Assembly (NCBI GenBank): GCA_013349735.1
Contig: DUZC01000005.1
Coordinates: forward strand, 1 to 21,557
Direction of reading: 5' to 3'
Origin: Rhodospirillaceae bacterium
Lineage (GTDB): Bacteria > Pseudomonadota > Alphaproteobacteria > Rhodospirillales > Magnetospirillaceae
DNA length: 21,557 bases
Positions 1 to 7,697 of this stretch are shown here, piece after piece. The notes beneath the pieces are model-generated. The model was not told the DNA's origin, made no database searches, and saw only the letters and a list, made by a program, of their open reading frames with translations. The translations under genes were made by a program, and so were the position numbers. Position 1 is the stretch's first letter, and each line of letters starts with the position of its first letter.

Positions 1-736
1 AAGGGGTCACAATCTCAAAACCCTCTTGAAACTCTTGCAGGGCTAAATAGGCTTCATTCTCCCAGGCCAGCAAGACATCGCCTAGGCCGCGCTGGGCAAA
101 GGTGACTGTCGAGCCTCGGGCCCCGGAATCCAGCACCGGAACATTTTTGTAAAGGCGGCTGACGAAGTCTTCGGCCTTGGCCTGATCGCCATTGGTACGG
201 TTCAATTCAAAACCCCAGGCGGCCAGATAATTCCAGCGGGCACCGCCAGAGGTCTTAGGGTTGGGCGTGATGACCGAGATGCCGGGTTTTACCAGATCGC
301 TCCAGTCCCGGATCTGTTTGGGATTGCCCTTACGGACCAGGAAAACAATCGTCGAAGTATAGGGAGCGCTGTTGTAAGCCAGACGTTTCTGCCAATTCTG
401 GTCGAGTAATTTGGCTTTTTCGGCTACCGCATCGATGTCATAGGCTAAGCCGAGGGTCAGAATATCGGCGGCCAATCCGTCAATTACCGAGCGCGCTTGT
501 TTGCCCGAGCCGCCATGAGACTGGTTTATTTTAACATCCTCGCCGGTTCGTGCTTTCCACTCTTTGGCAAAGGCTTCATTGATCGCCTGATAAAGCTCCC
601 GGGTCGGGTCATAGGATACGTTCAGCAGGGTTCTGGGCTCGGCCGCGTTGGCTGTCCCGAATAACAGCAGCAAAGTCGCCGCGACCAGGGACAGCAGAAC
701 ACTGCGATGCCCTGCTTTCTGATTGAAATAAGCCAT
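1..736 (-). CDS. sbp: Sulfate ABC transporter substrate-binding protein, 3' end cut by window
   Basis: Periplasmic receptor that captures sulfate (possibly thiosulfate) and delivers it to a CysTWA-type importer. I translated it by hand because the frame stays open to the left edge; 245 codons are present of a usual 330-340, so the C-terminal quarter is missing. The N-terminus is a clear Sec signal peptide: basic start (MAYFNQKAGHR), a hydrophobic core rich in Leu and Ala, and a likely cleavage after residues ANA near position 31. Mature-protein hallmarks of the Sbp/CysP family are NVSYDPTRELY, the NQSHGGSGKQ loop, and GDVLLAWENEA near the cut end. The ATG is preceded by an AGAGGAAAGGG ribosome-binding stretch. 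The gene has its own promoter and is separated from the helicase gene by a terminator, so it is a separate unit; cysTWA genes would be expected beyond the left edge. Sbp and CysP cannot be distinguished here. Confidence 0.9.
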   Translation of the reverse strand, partial: MAYFNQKAGHRSVLLSLVAATLLLLFGTANAAEPRTLLNVSYDPTRELYQAINEAFAKEWKARTGEDVKINQSHGGSGKQARSVIDGLAADILTLGLAYDIDAVAEKAKLLDQNWQKRLAYNSAPYTSTIVFLVRKGNPKQIRDWSDLVKPGISVITPNPKTSGGARWNYLAAWGFELNRTNGDQAKAEDFVSRLYKNVPVLDSGARGSTVTFAQRGLGDVLLAWENEAYLALQEFQEGFEIVTP

Positions 737-783
737 GGTGACCCTTTCCTCTGTCCAAACTCAACGATTATAAGTCTATAAAC

Positions 784-820
784 CTAGTAATCTATAGAGT
801 GAAGACTTCCGGCGAGTCAA
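784..820 (-). promoter_or_regulatory. Probable sigma70 promoter of sbp
   Basis: On the minus strand a TTGACT -35 box (815-820) and a TATAGA -10 box (791-796) are separated by 18 bases; reading CTATAG one base earlier gives the ideal 17. Transcription would start near 784, leaving a leader of about 48 bases before the sbp start codon. The stretch 764-800 is markedly AT-rich compared with its surroundings, as expected of a promoter. No convincing operator for a sulfur regulator was identified. Confidence 0.55.
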
Positions 821-860
821 GCCCTGCCTTGCGGATAAAGGGCTCTAGCCCTCAGAAAAG

Positions 861-891
861 AAAAAGGCGCCCCGCGGTCGGCGGGGCGCCT
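861..891 (-). terminator. Rho-independent terminator after the DEAD-box helicase gene
   Basis: An 11-bp perfect GC-rich stem (865-875 pairing with 881-891) closes a 5-base loop. On the minus strand it is followed by TTTTTCTTTTC, so it terminates leftward transcription coming from the helicase gene, whose stop lies 24 bases upstream of the hairpin. It insulates sbp from that unit. Confidence 0.9.
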
Positions 892-914
892 CAATTCACG
901 GATCATTAGGCCAA

Positions 915-2165
915 TCAGGCCGCCCGACGGCCATTTTGAGGGCGGCCGCGCGGGCGTTGTCCATTGCCGCCGCCACCCATTCTTTTCGGTGGTTTGGCCG
1001 CGCTGTTCAAACGCATTCTGGCGGTTGCCGGGCAGTGGAAAGGATGAGCCTCATCGGCGGGAACCGGTTGGCGAATGGTCGCTTCGATCGCCCGCAGATA
1101 GGCGATTTCTTCGGAATCACAGAAGGACAGGGCAATTCCCTCGGCGCCGGCCCGGGCCGTGCGGCCAATGCGATGAACATAGCTTTCCGGTTCATTAGGC
1201 AATTCATAATTGATGACATGGCTGACATCATCGACATGGATGCCGCGAGCGGCAATATCCGTGGCCACCAGGGCGATGACCCGGCCGGCCTGAAATTCTG
1301 ACAAGGCGCGCTGCCGGGCGCCCTGGGATTTGTTGCCATGGATGGCTTCGGCGCTGATGCCGCTTTTCTCAAGCTGTTCCGCAAGCCGGTTGGCCCCATG
1401 CTTGGTTCTGGCAAAGACTATGGCCCGACTGACGGTGCCGCTCTTTAAAAGGCTCAGCAAAAGGTCGCGCTTGCGGTCTTTGGCGACAAACATCACCCGT
1501 TGATCGACGCGATCCACCGTGGTGGCCGCCGGCGTCACTTCAATCCGCTGATGATCTTTAAGAATGGTTGCGGCCAAACTGCCGACCATCGGTGGCATCG
1601 TCGCTGAGAACAGCAAAGTCTGACGGGCGACGGGCAAACAGCCGACAATTTTACGGATATCGTTAATGAAACCCATATCCAGCATACGGTCGGCTTCATC
1701 GAGCACAAAGCACTCCACGGCATCGAGATTGGCCGCGCCACGCGCCATCAGATCAAGCAGCCGGCCCGGCGTTGCCACCAGGATGTCGGTTCCGCCATGC
1801 AGGGCAGCAATTTGCGGTTGCATGCCGACGCCGCCGGTAACGACGACCCGTTTTAAGCGCAAAAGCGCGCCGTAAGTGCCAAAACATTGACCGACCTGCA
1901 CCGCCAATTCCCGAGTGGGCGTCAGGATCAGGGCGCGGACCCGGCGGGGACGCAAAGCGACCCGGTTTTCTGCTAACCGATGTAAAATCGGTAAAGCAAA
2001 GGCGGCAGTTTTACCGGTTCCGGTCTGGGCAACGCCAAGGACATCGCGTCCGGCGACAATGGTCGGGATGGCTTGCTGTTGGATCGGCGTGGTTTGGCTA
2101 TAGCCTTCACGGGCAACCGCTTCGCAAATCGGCTTTAACAGGCCGAGTTCGATAAATGACGTCAT
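915..2165 (-). CDS. rhlE: RhlE-type DEAD-box ATP-dependent RNA helicase
   Basis: Cytoplasmic ATP-driven RNA unwinding enzyme, of the group involved in ribosome assembly, RNA decay and cold adaptation. All helicase motifs are present in order: Q motif GYSQTTPIQQ (21-30), Walker A AQTGTGKT (46-53), PTRELA (83-88), TPGRL (132-136), DEAD (156-159), SAT (187-189), the domain-2 ARGIHVDDV segment (307-314), and HRIGRTARAG (331-340). A short basic, Gly/Arg-rich tail (about 390-416) is typical of RhlE proteins and probably aids RNA binding. Length 416 is normal for the family. It lies downstream of cspA and the IF-1 gene on the same strand, but a hairpin terminator stands between, so it may have its own promoter or depend on read-through. 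The start codon is preceded only by an AAAGAA-like site. The RhlE assignment rather than another DEAD subgroup is likely but not proven. Confidence 0.93.
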   Translation of the reverse strand: MTSFIELGLLKPICEAVAREGYSQTTPIQQQAIPTIVAGRDVLGVAQTGTGKTAAFALPILHRLAENRVALRPRRVRALILTPTRELAVQVGQCFGTYGALLRLKRVVVTGGVGMQPQIAALHGGTDILVATPGRLLDLMARGAANLDAVECFVLDEADRMLDMGFINDIRKIVGCLPVARQTLLFSATMPPMVGSLAATILKDHQRIEVTPAATTVDRVDQRVMFVAKDRKRDLLLSLLKSGTVSRAIVFARTKHGANRLAEQLEKSGISAEAIHGNKSQGARQRALSEFQAGRVIALVATDIAARGIHVDDVSHVINYELPNEPESYVHRIGRTARAGAEGIALSFCDSEEIAYLRAIEATIRQPVPADEAHPFHCPATARMRLNSAAKPPKRMGGGGNGQRPRGRPQNGRRAA

Positions 2166-2185
2166 TTCTTTTTATACTTTCAAAA

Positions 2186-2228
2186 ATAAGACTGTCCGGG
2201 AGAGCGTTGTGTCTCCCGGCTGACAGTC
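2186..2228 (-). terminator. Rho-independent terminator or attenuator after the IF-1 gene
   Basis: On the minus strand GACTGTC (2222-2228), a 3-base bulge, CGGGAGA, an 8-base loop, TCTCCCG and GACAGTC form a 14-bp bulged stem spanning 2190-2228, followed by TTATTTTTG. It lies 24 bases downstream of the IF-1 stop codon and about 25 bases before the helicase start codon. It should end most cspA/IF-1 transcripts, and could act as an attenuator if the helicase is read from the same promoter. Confidence 0.8.
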
Positions 2229-2252
2229 TAAGAGCTTATTGGTTGGGGCTTT

Positions 2253-2522
2253 TCAGCGCCGCTTTTGCTGGGTCGGGCGGGCCATCGGCGGTGCCGAGCG
2301 CTCGTCCTTGTGGCGGAAGTTGATCCGGCCCTTGGTCAGGTCATAAGGCGTCATTTCTACAGTGACGCGGTCACCAGCCAGAATACGGATCCGGTTCTTT
2401 TTCATACGGCCAGAGGTATAGGCCAGTACTTCATGGCCACTCTCAAGGGCCACACGGAACCGGGAGTCGGGCAGAGCCTCGCTGACCACACCTTCGACTT
2501 CGACGAGATCTTCCTTAGCCAA
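2253..2522 (-). CDS. infA: Translation initiation factor IF-1 paralogue with C-terminal tail (TTG start)
   Basis: A single S1/OB-fold protein that binds the A site of the 30S subunit during initiation. Residues 1-72 match IF-1 throughout: MAKEDLVEVEGVV, SGRMKKNRIRILAGDRV, YDLTKGRINFRHKDE. Canonical IF-1 stops at about 72 residues; this protein continues with a basic, Pro/Arg-rich tail to residue 89. That tail and the INFRHKDE ending resemble the second IF-1 (InfA2) of betaproteobacteria, so I infer a paralogue rather than the only essential copy. Translation must begin at TTG, because the next in-frame ATG (residue 40) would remove half the fold; an AGGG motif stands at suitable spacing upstream. 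Only 11 bases separate it from the upstream cspA stop codon, so the two are almost certainly co-transcribed. A link to cold response follows from this pairing and is inference. Confidence 0.88.
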   Translation of the reverse strand: MAKEDLVEVEGVVSEALPDSRFRVALESGHEVLAYTSGRMKKNRIRILAGDRVTVEMTPYDLTKGRINFRHKDERSAPPMARPTQQKRR

Positions 2523-2533
2523 TGTCGACCCTA

Positions 2534-2740
2534 TCAGACGGCTTTGAGATTGCTGGCTTCGGTCTTGCCGGTGCGGCCGCGCTGCACATCGAAGGACAAT
2601 TTCTGCCCTTCGGCCAGAGCCGAAATCCCGGACTGCTCAACCGCGGAGACATGCACGAACACATCCTGTCCGCCGCCATCCGGGGTGATAAAGCCGTAGC
2701 CTTTGGTGGAATTGAACCATTTTACCGTACCTGTCGACAT
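2534..2740 (-). CDS. cspA: CspA-family cold-shock protein
   Basis: Small cytoplasmic single-stranded nucleic-acid binding protein that melts RNA structure and acts as an RNA chaperone. The 68-residue length is standard. It begins MSTGTVKWFNSTKGYGFI, contains RNP1 (KGYGFI, 13-18) and RNP2 (VFVHV, 27-31), and ends with the usual beta-strand region (FDVQRGRTGKTEASNL), so the entire cold-shock domain is intact. A GGGAG ribosome-binding site sits upstream of the ATG. It is the first gene of a leftward unit with the IF-1 paralogue and has an upstream leader, possibly about 120 bases, that contains a perfect palindrome. Long structured leaders are known for E. coli cspA; whether this copy is cold-induced cannot be read from sequence. 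Confidence 0.93.
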   Translation of the reverse strand: MSTGTVKWFNSTKGYGFITPDGGGQDVFVHVSAVEQSGISALAEGQKLSFDVQRGRTGKTEASNLKAV

Positions 2741-2765
2741 TGGTAGCTCCCGTAGTCCTTACAAT

Positions 2766-2785
2766 TCCGGCAAATATTTGCCGGA
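2766..2785. repeat. Perfect 20-bp palindrome in the cspA leader
   Basis: The 20 bases are identical to their own reverse complement (two 7-base arms TCCGGCA/TGCCGGA around an AATATT centre). It lies 26-45 bases upstream of the cspA ATG. As DNA it could be a dimeric repressor site; as RNA it would form a hairpin close to the ribosome-binding site. No T-run follows on either strand, so it is not a terminator. Confidence 0.6.
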
Positions 2786-2860
2786 GGGTAACTCGCGTTC
2801 GGGGAGACACCAGTACCGGTAACAAGGCGGTGGTTGGGCGGACCCAAATTGAGTTCAGTC

Positions 2861-2895
2861 AGCAGCTATATGATCCGAAGAGCTTGAAATAGCAA
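2861..2895 (-). promoter_or_regulatory. Possible promoter of cspA
   Basis: On the minus strand TTGCTA (2890-2895) and CATATA (2867-2872) are spaced by 17 bases. Transcription from here would begin near 2860 and give a leader of about 120 bases containing the palindrome. The match is moderate. The rest of the 264-base divergent gap between cspA and nadE shows no clear nadE promoter, only a GC-rich inverted repeat around 2912-2938. Confidence 0.35.
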
Positions 2896-3004
2896 GCCCT
2901 GATCGCAAAACCGCGCCCGGGCCGGCGGAAAACCGGGCCTGCCAGACGGTGTTGTAGCGACAGATTCGCTTGCCTTTTGCTTTGCTCAAACTTACACCGA
3001 TCCC

Positions 3005-4657
3005 ATGTCCGAAGCTTTCCTCATCGCTGTTGCGCAGATTGATCCCATGGTCGGTGACCTGCCGGGCAATATCCGCCTGATCCGAGAGGCGCGGGCGGCG
3101 GCGATGACCGCCCATCTCATGGTCTTTCCAGAACTGACGGTGTCCGGCTATCCGCCCGAGGACCTGGTCCTGAAAGACGCTTTCCTGGCGGCGGTGGAAA
3201 AAGAAGTGCTGGATCTGGCCAGGATCACCGGCGATGGGGGGCCTGATCTGCTGGTGGGTGCGCCCTGGCGTCGCGATGGCAAGCGCTTTAATGCGGTGTT
3301 GCTGCTGGCGGACGGGGGTGTGGCCGCGGTCGTCTTCAAACATCATCTTCCCAATTATGGCGTTTTTGACGAGGCACGGGTCTTCAGTCCGGGGCCTTTG
3401 CCTGAACCGATGAAGGTGCGGGGCCGCTCGGTCGGCGTCATGATCTGCGAGGATATGTGGTATAAAGATACCGCTGCAGCCTTGGTCGCCCGGGGCGCCG
3501 AGATTCTGCTGGTGCCCAACGGCTCTCCTTTCGAGATTGATAAACAGGCGGTCCGTCAACAGCATGCCCGCGACCGGGCCCGCGAAAACGGGGTCGCGTT
3601 GGTCTATGTCAATCAGGTCGGTGGTCAGGACGAGCTGGTTTTTGACGGCGCCTCGTTCATCCTCGATCGGCAGGGCGAACTGGTTCACCGTTTGCCGGCC
3701 TGGCGGAGCGCGCTGGCCAATATCTGTTGGCAGTCTGACGGCGGCCTGGTCGCGGTGCCAGGCGGATGTGAGCCGCTTTTGAGCGATCTTGAGGGGATTT
3801 ATCAGGCCATGGTGCTGGGGTTGGCCGATTATGTCCGCAAGAACCGGTTCAAGGGGGTGCTGCTTGGGCTTTCGGGGGGCATTGACAGCGCGCTGTCCGC
3901 GGCGGTGGCCGTCGACGCCTTGGGGGCCGACAAGGTTTGGTGCGTGATGATGCCCTCGCCCTACACCTCGTCGGACAGTCTTGAAGATGCCGCGGCGGTG
4001 GCTTTGATGAATGGCATCCGCCTGGATCAGGTCGATATCGCGCCGGCCATGCAGACCTTTGGCGGCATGCTGGCCCCCGTTTTCAGCGGTCGTCCGCCAG
4101 ACATCACCGAAGAAAATATTCAGGCCAGGGCCAGGGGCATAACGCTGATGGCTTTATCCAACAAGTTCGGCTACATGGTGCTGTCGACCGGCAATAAATC
4201 TGAAATGTCCGTCGGTTATGCCACCCTCTATGGCGATATGTGTGGTGGCTATTCGGTCTTGAAGGATGTTTATAAGACCACGGTGTTCGCGTTATCCCGA
4301 TGGCGCAATACCCACCATCCTGCGGGTGCCCTGGGCCCCGTTGGGCCGGTCATGCCCGAGCGGGTGATCACCAAGCCGCCCTCGGCCGAGCTGAAGCCGG
4401 ACCAGACGGACCAGGACAGTCTGCCGCCCTATGAAGAACTGGATGCCATCCTGCATTGTCTGATCGAAGGCGAAATGGGCATTGCCGAGGTGGTCGCATC
4501 CGGTCACGATATCCAGACCGTCCGCCGTGTTTTCAGCCTGCTCGATCGCGCCGAATATAAGCGCCGTCAGGCCCCGCCCGGCGTAAAAATTACCAGTCGG
4601 GCCTTTGGCCGGGACCGGCGCTATCCCATCGTCAATGGCTTTACCGAGACAAATTGA
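3005..4657 (+). CDS. nadE: Glutamine-dependent NAD(+) synthetase
   Basis: Last step of NAD biosynthesis: ATP-dependent amidation of nicotinate adenine dinucleotide, with ammonia released from glutamine. The protein is the two-domain form. An N-terminal nitrilase-type glutaminase (about 1-260) carries the Glu-Lys-Cys triad at E43 (FPELTVSGYPPEDL), K112 (FKHHLPNYGVFDE) and C148 (MICEDMW). The C-terminal synthetase domain has the ATP-pyrophosphatase P-loop LGLSGGIDSA (about 287-296) and the STGNKSEMSVGYATLYGD segment. The 550-residue length is normal for this form. No good Shine-Dalgarno motif precedes the ATG, but the protein begins where family members do. It opens the rightward housekeeping run, and its stop codon overlaps the alternative TTG start of cysS, which suggests translational coupling. 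Confidence 0.96.
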   Translation: MSEAFLIAVAQIDPMVGDLPGNIRLIREARAAAMTAHLMVFPELTVSGYPPEDLVLKDAFLAAVEKEVLDLARITGDGGPDLLVGAPWRRDGKRFNAVLLLADGGVAAVVFKHHLPNYGVFDEARVFSPGPLPEPMKVRGRSVGVMICEDMWYKDTAAALVARGAEILLVPNGSPFEIDKQAVRQQHARDRARENGVALVYVNQVGGQDELVFDGASFILDRQGELVHRLPAWRSALANICWQSDGGLVAVPGGCEPLLSDLEGIYQAMVLGLADYVRKNRFKGVLLGLSGGIDSALSAAVAVDALGADKVWCVMMPSPYTSSDSLEDAAAVALMNGIRLDQVDIAPAMQTFGGMLAPVFSGRPPDITEENIQARARGITLMALSNKFGYMVLSTGNKSEMSVGYATLYGDMCGGYSVLKDVYKTTVFALSRWRNTHHPAGALGPVGPVMPERVITKPPSAELKPDQTDQDSLPPYEELDAILHCLIEGEMGIAEVVASGHDIQTVRRVFSLLDRAEYKRRQAPPGVKITSRAFGRDRRYPIVNGFTETN

Positions 4658-4659
4658 TC

Positions 4660-6039
4660 ATGCCGCTGTTTCTTTATAATACCATGACCCGCCGCAAAGA
4701 GGTGTTTCAGCCGCTGGATGCCGGTCATGTCGGCATGTATGTCTGCGGGCCGACCGTCTATGACCGTGCCCATATCGGCAATGCGCGCCCGGTCATCGTC
4801 TTTGACGTCCTTTATCGCCTGCTGCGCACGCTTTATCCGAAGGTCACCTATGTTCGGAACATCACCGATGTTGACGATAAGATAAATGCCCGTGCCCGGG
4901 AAAATGGCGAGACGATCGGGGCGCTAACCGAGCGCACCACCTTGGCTTTTCACCAGGATGTGGCGGCGCTGAATGCTCTGCCCCCGGATGTGGAGCCGCG
5001 TGCCACTGCTCATATCACCCAGATGCTGGCAATGATTGAACAGCTGATTGCGCGCGGCCATGCCTATGAGGCCGAGGGTCACGTGTTGTTCGCCGTGCCG
5101 TCAATGGCCGAATATGGGCGTCTGTCTGGCCGCAGCCAGGACGAATTGATTGCCGGCGCGCGGGTCGAGGTGGCGCCTTACAAAAGGGATCCCGCTGATT
5201 TTGTGCTGTGGAAGCCGTCCCCTCAGGATTTGCCCGGTTGGGACAGTCCCTGGGGGCGTGGCCGCCCCGGCTGGCATATCGAATGTTCCGCCATGAGCCG
5301 TGAATATCTTGGCATGACTTTCGATATCCATGGTGGCGGTCAGGATCTGGTGTTTCCGCATCATGAAAATGAGCTGGCCCAAAGTGTCTGCGCCCATGGA
5401 CAGCCCTTCGCCCGTTATTGGCTTCATAACGGCTATTTGATGGTCGAAGGCGAGAAGATGTCCAAATCCCTGGGCAATTTCTTTACCGTCCGCGACCTGC
5501 TGGAACAGGCCCCCGGCGAGGCCATTCGTCTGGCCATGTTGACCACGCATTATCATCAGCCTTTCGATTGGACGGCCGAAGGCTTGCGTCAGGCCCGCAC
5601 CACATTGGATCGGCTTTATCTGGCCTTGCGGGCGGTGGCGACGATCCCGGCCAAAGGCCGCCAGGATCTGCCTGTGGAAGTTTTGGCCGCCTTGAAGGAT
5701 GATTTGAATACACCCCAGGCAATTGTTCACTTGCATGAATTGGCGACACAGCTGAACAAAGCGGTCAGCGATGACGACAAAGCCTGTGCCAAGGGCGCCT
5801 TGTTGGCGGCCGGTGATGCGCTTGGTCTGCTGCAGCAAGATGTCGAAGCCTGGTTCCGCTGGACCCCGGAGGGCGGTGCCGAACAGAGCGATGCCGAGAT
5901 TGACGCGATGGTGCTTCGCCGCATCCAGGCCCGTCAGTCAAAGGACTTTGCCCAGGCCGATGCGATCCGCAAGGCGTTGGCCGAACAGGGCATCTTGCTT
6001 GAAGATGGCGCCGGCGGCACCTCCTGGCGCCGTAGCTGA
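4660..6039 (+). CDS. cysS: Cysteinyl-tRNA synthetase
   Basis: Class I aminoacyl-tRNA synthetase that charges tRNA-Cys. Residues numbered from the ATG: zinc ligands C29 (MYVCGPTVYD), C209 (HIECSAM), H234 and E238 (FPHHENE); HIGN at 38-41 for the HIGH motif; KMSKS at 266-270. The total of 459 residues is typical. An in-frame TTG two codons earlier (4654) overlaps the nadE stop; I prefer the ATG because MPLFLYNT aligns with the usual family N-terminus. The C-terminal anticodon-binding part is complete (QSKDFAQADAIRKALAEQGI near the end). It lies directly behind nadE and 68 bases before cimA. Confidence 0.96.
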   Translation: MPLFLYNTMTRRKEVFQPLDAGHVGMYVCGPTVYDRAHIGNARPVIVFDVLYRLLRTLYPKVTYVRNITDVDDKINARARENGETIGALTERTTLAFHQDVAALNALPPDVEPRATAHITQMLAMIEQLIARGHAYEAEGHVLFAVPSMAEYGRLSGRSQDELIAGARVEVAPYKRDPADFVLWKPSPQDLPGWDSPWGRGRPGWHIECSAMSREYLGMTFDIHGGGQDLVFPHHENELAQSVCAHGQPFARYWLHNGYLMVEGEKMSKSLGNFFTVRDLLEQAPGEAIRLAMLTTHYHQPFDWTAEGLRQARTTLDRLYLALRAVATIPAKGRQDLPVEVLAALKDDLNTPQAIVHLHELATQLNKAVSDDDKACAKGALLAAGDALGLLQQDVEAWFRWTPEGGAEQSDAEIDAMVLRRIQARQSKDFAQADAIRKALAEQGILLEDGAGGTSWRRS

Positions 6040-6050
6040 CAACAGCGCAG

Positions 6051-6086
6051 TTGAGTCACCGGGCACGATCAGGCATTCTCTCGGCC
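6051..6086 (+). promoter_or_regulatory. Possible promoter of cimA
   Basis: TTGAGT (6051-6056) and CATTCT (6074-6079) are spaced by 17 bases in the 68-base gap between cysS and cimA. The -10 box is a poor match, so this may be a weak internal promoter or chance. Transcription would start about 22 bases before the cimA ATG. Confidence 0.25.
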
Positions 6087-6107
6087 TTTCAATAAACTGG
6101 CAAAGCA

Positions 6108-7697
6108 ATGGACAGCGACAAGCGCGTTTATCTTTATGACAGCACTTTGCGCGATGGAGCACAGACCCAGGGTGTTGATTTCAGCACCCTGGACAAGGTT
6201 GCCATCGCCCGCGATCTGGATCGGCTGGGCATTGATTATGTCGAGGGCGGCTGGCCGGGGGCCAATCCTACGGACGACGCCTTCTTTGCCGAACCGCCCC
6301 CTTTCTCAAGAGCGAAGCTTGCTTCGTTCGGCATGACCCGGCGGGCCGGGCGGTCCGCTGCCAATGATCCGGGTTTGCAGGCGGTTCTGGTGCCGACGGT
6401 GCAGGCGGCCACATTGGTTGGAAAAACCTGGGACTTTCAGGTCGAGGTGGCGCTGGGAATCGGTCTTGACGAGAATCTGAAGATGATCGCGGAGTCGATT
6501 ATCCATGCCAGGACCCGGGTTCCTGAGGTTCTGTTTGATGCGGAACATTTCTTTGATGGCTATCGGGCCAATCCCGGCTATGCCTTGCAAGCGGTCCAGG
6601 CGGCCTATGAGGCCGGCGCGCGTTGGGTAGTGCTGTGCGACACCAACGGCGGATCGCTGCCGCATGACGTTGAAGCCATCGTTTCGGCGGTTTGCAAAAC
6701 CGTTCCTGGCAGCCATGTCGGCGTTCATTGTCACAATGATTCAGACAATGCGGTGGCCAATTCTCTGGCGGCGGTTCGCGCCGGGGCCCGGCAGATTCAA
6801 GGGACCCTGAACGGTCTCGGCGAACGCTGCGGCAATGCCAATCTGATTTCGATCATCCCCAATCTGATTTTGAAGATGGGGTTTGAGACCGGCATCAGCC
6901 CCAATGATCTGACCAAACTGACCCATGTCTCACGGTCCTTGGACGAAAGGCTGAACCGGGCGCCCAACCGAAATGCGCCCTATATCGGTGAATCGGCCTT
7001 TGCCCATAAGGGTGGCTTGCATGTGTCGGCGGTTGAAAAGGATCCGCGCTGCTATGAACATATCGCGCCGGAACTGGTCGGCAATCGTCGCCATATCGTG
7101 GTTTCTGACCAATCCGGCCGATCCAATATCCTGGCCCGCTTTCGGGATATCGGGCTTGAGGTCGATCCCGCCGATCCCAAGGTCAATCGCCTGATTGAGG
7201 AAGTTAAAGTCCGGGAATTCAACGGTTATGCCTATGACGGCGCCGAAGCCAGTTTCGAACTGCTGGCGCGGCGGGTTCTTGAAGGGGTTCCGGATTTTTT
7301 CCGGCTGCAAAGCTTTCGCGTCATCGATGAACGACGGTGGAATGCCCGTGACGAATTGGTCACCTTATCCGAAGCCACCATCAAAGCCGAAGTTGACGGT
7401 CAGACCCTGATGACGGTGGCTGAGGGCAATGGCCCGGTCAGCGCCCTGGACGCGGCTTTGCGCAAGGCTTTGACTCCCATCTACCCGCAATTGGCAGATC
7501 TCCGTCTGATGGATTATAAGGTGCGCATCTTAAATCCACAGGCCGGAACCGCCGCAGCCACCCGGGTGATGATTGAAAGCGGCGACGGCCACGGCGAACG
7601 CTGGTCGACCGTGGGTGTGTCAACTAATGTCATTGATGCCTCTTACGCCGCCTTGCATGACAGCATCACGTTCAAGCTGCTGCGCGACGGCGTCTGA
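6108..7697 (+). CDS. cimA: (R)-citramalate synthase
   Basis: Condenses pyruvate and acetyl-CoA to citramalate, the entry to a threonine-independent isoleucine route. It belongs to the isopropylmalate synthase-like family: N-terminal TIM barrel with YLYDSTLRDGAQTQG (8-22), the metal-binding HCHND (207-211), and NGLGERCGNANL (235-246), followed by a C-terminal LeuA-type regulatory domain (about 375-529). The Gln in DGAQTQG and the length of 529 fit the CimA branch better than LeuA. Feedback control by isoleucine through the C-terminal domain is expected from the family. No strong ribosome-binding site is visible. The final TGA shares one base with the ATG of the next gene, so translation is probably coupled. 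Confidence 0.93.
   Translation: MDSDKRVYLYDSTLRDGAQTQGVDFSTLDKVAIARDLDRLGIDYVEGGWPGANPTDDAFFAEPPPFSRAKLASFGMTRRAGRSAANDPGLQAVLVPTVQAATLVGKTWDFQVEVALGIGLDENLKMIAESIIHARTRVPEVLFDAEHFFDGYRANPGYALQAVQAAYEAGARWVVLCDTNGGSLPHDVEAIVSAVCKTVPGSHVGVHCHNDSDNAVANSLAAVRAGARQIQGTLNGLGERCGNANLISIIPNLILKMGFETGISPNDLTKLTHVSRSLDERLNRAPNRNAPYIGESAFAHKGGLHVSAVEKDPRCYEHIAPELVGNRRHIVVSDQSGRSNILARFRDIGLEVDPADPKVNRLIEEVKVREFNGYAYDGAEASFELLARRVLEGVPDFFRLQSFRVIDERRWNARDELVTLSEATIKAEVDGQTLMTVAEGNGPVSALDAALRKALTPIYPQLADLRLMDYKVRILNPQAGTAAATRVMIESGDGHGERWSTVGVSTNVIDASYAALHDSITFKLLRDGV

Noticed and set aside
2800..2842. Stretch resembling the 3' end of 16S rRNA (GGTAACAAGG)
   Set aside because: Only about ten bases match and no rRNA context is present; treated as chance.
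2855..3688. 277-codon open frame on the minus strand opposite nadE
   Set aside because: It is antisense to a clearly identified gene, its sequence resembles no family I know, and long antisense frames are common in GC-rich coding DNA.
5101..5838. 245-codon minus-strand frame opposite cysS
   Set aside because: Shadow of cysS, which is intact with all catalytic motifs; no ribosome-binding site or recognisable domain.
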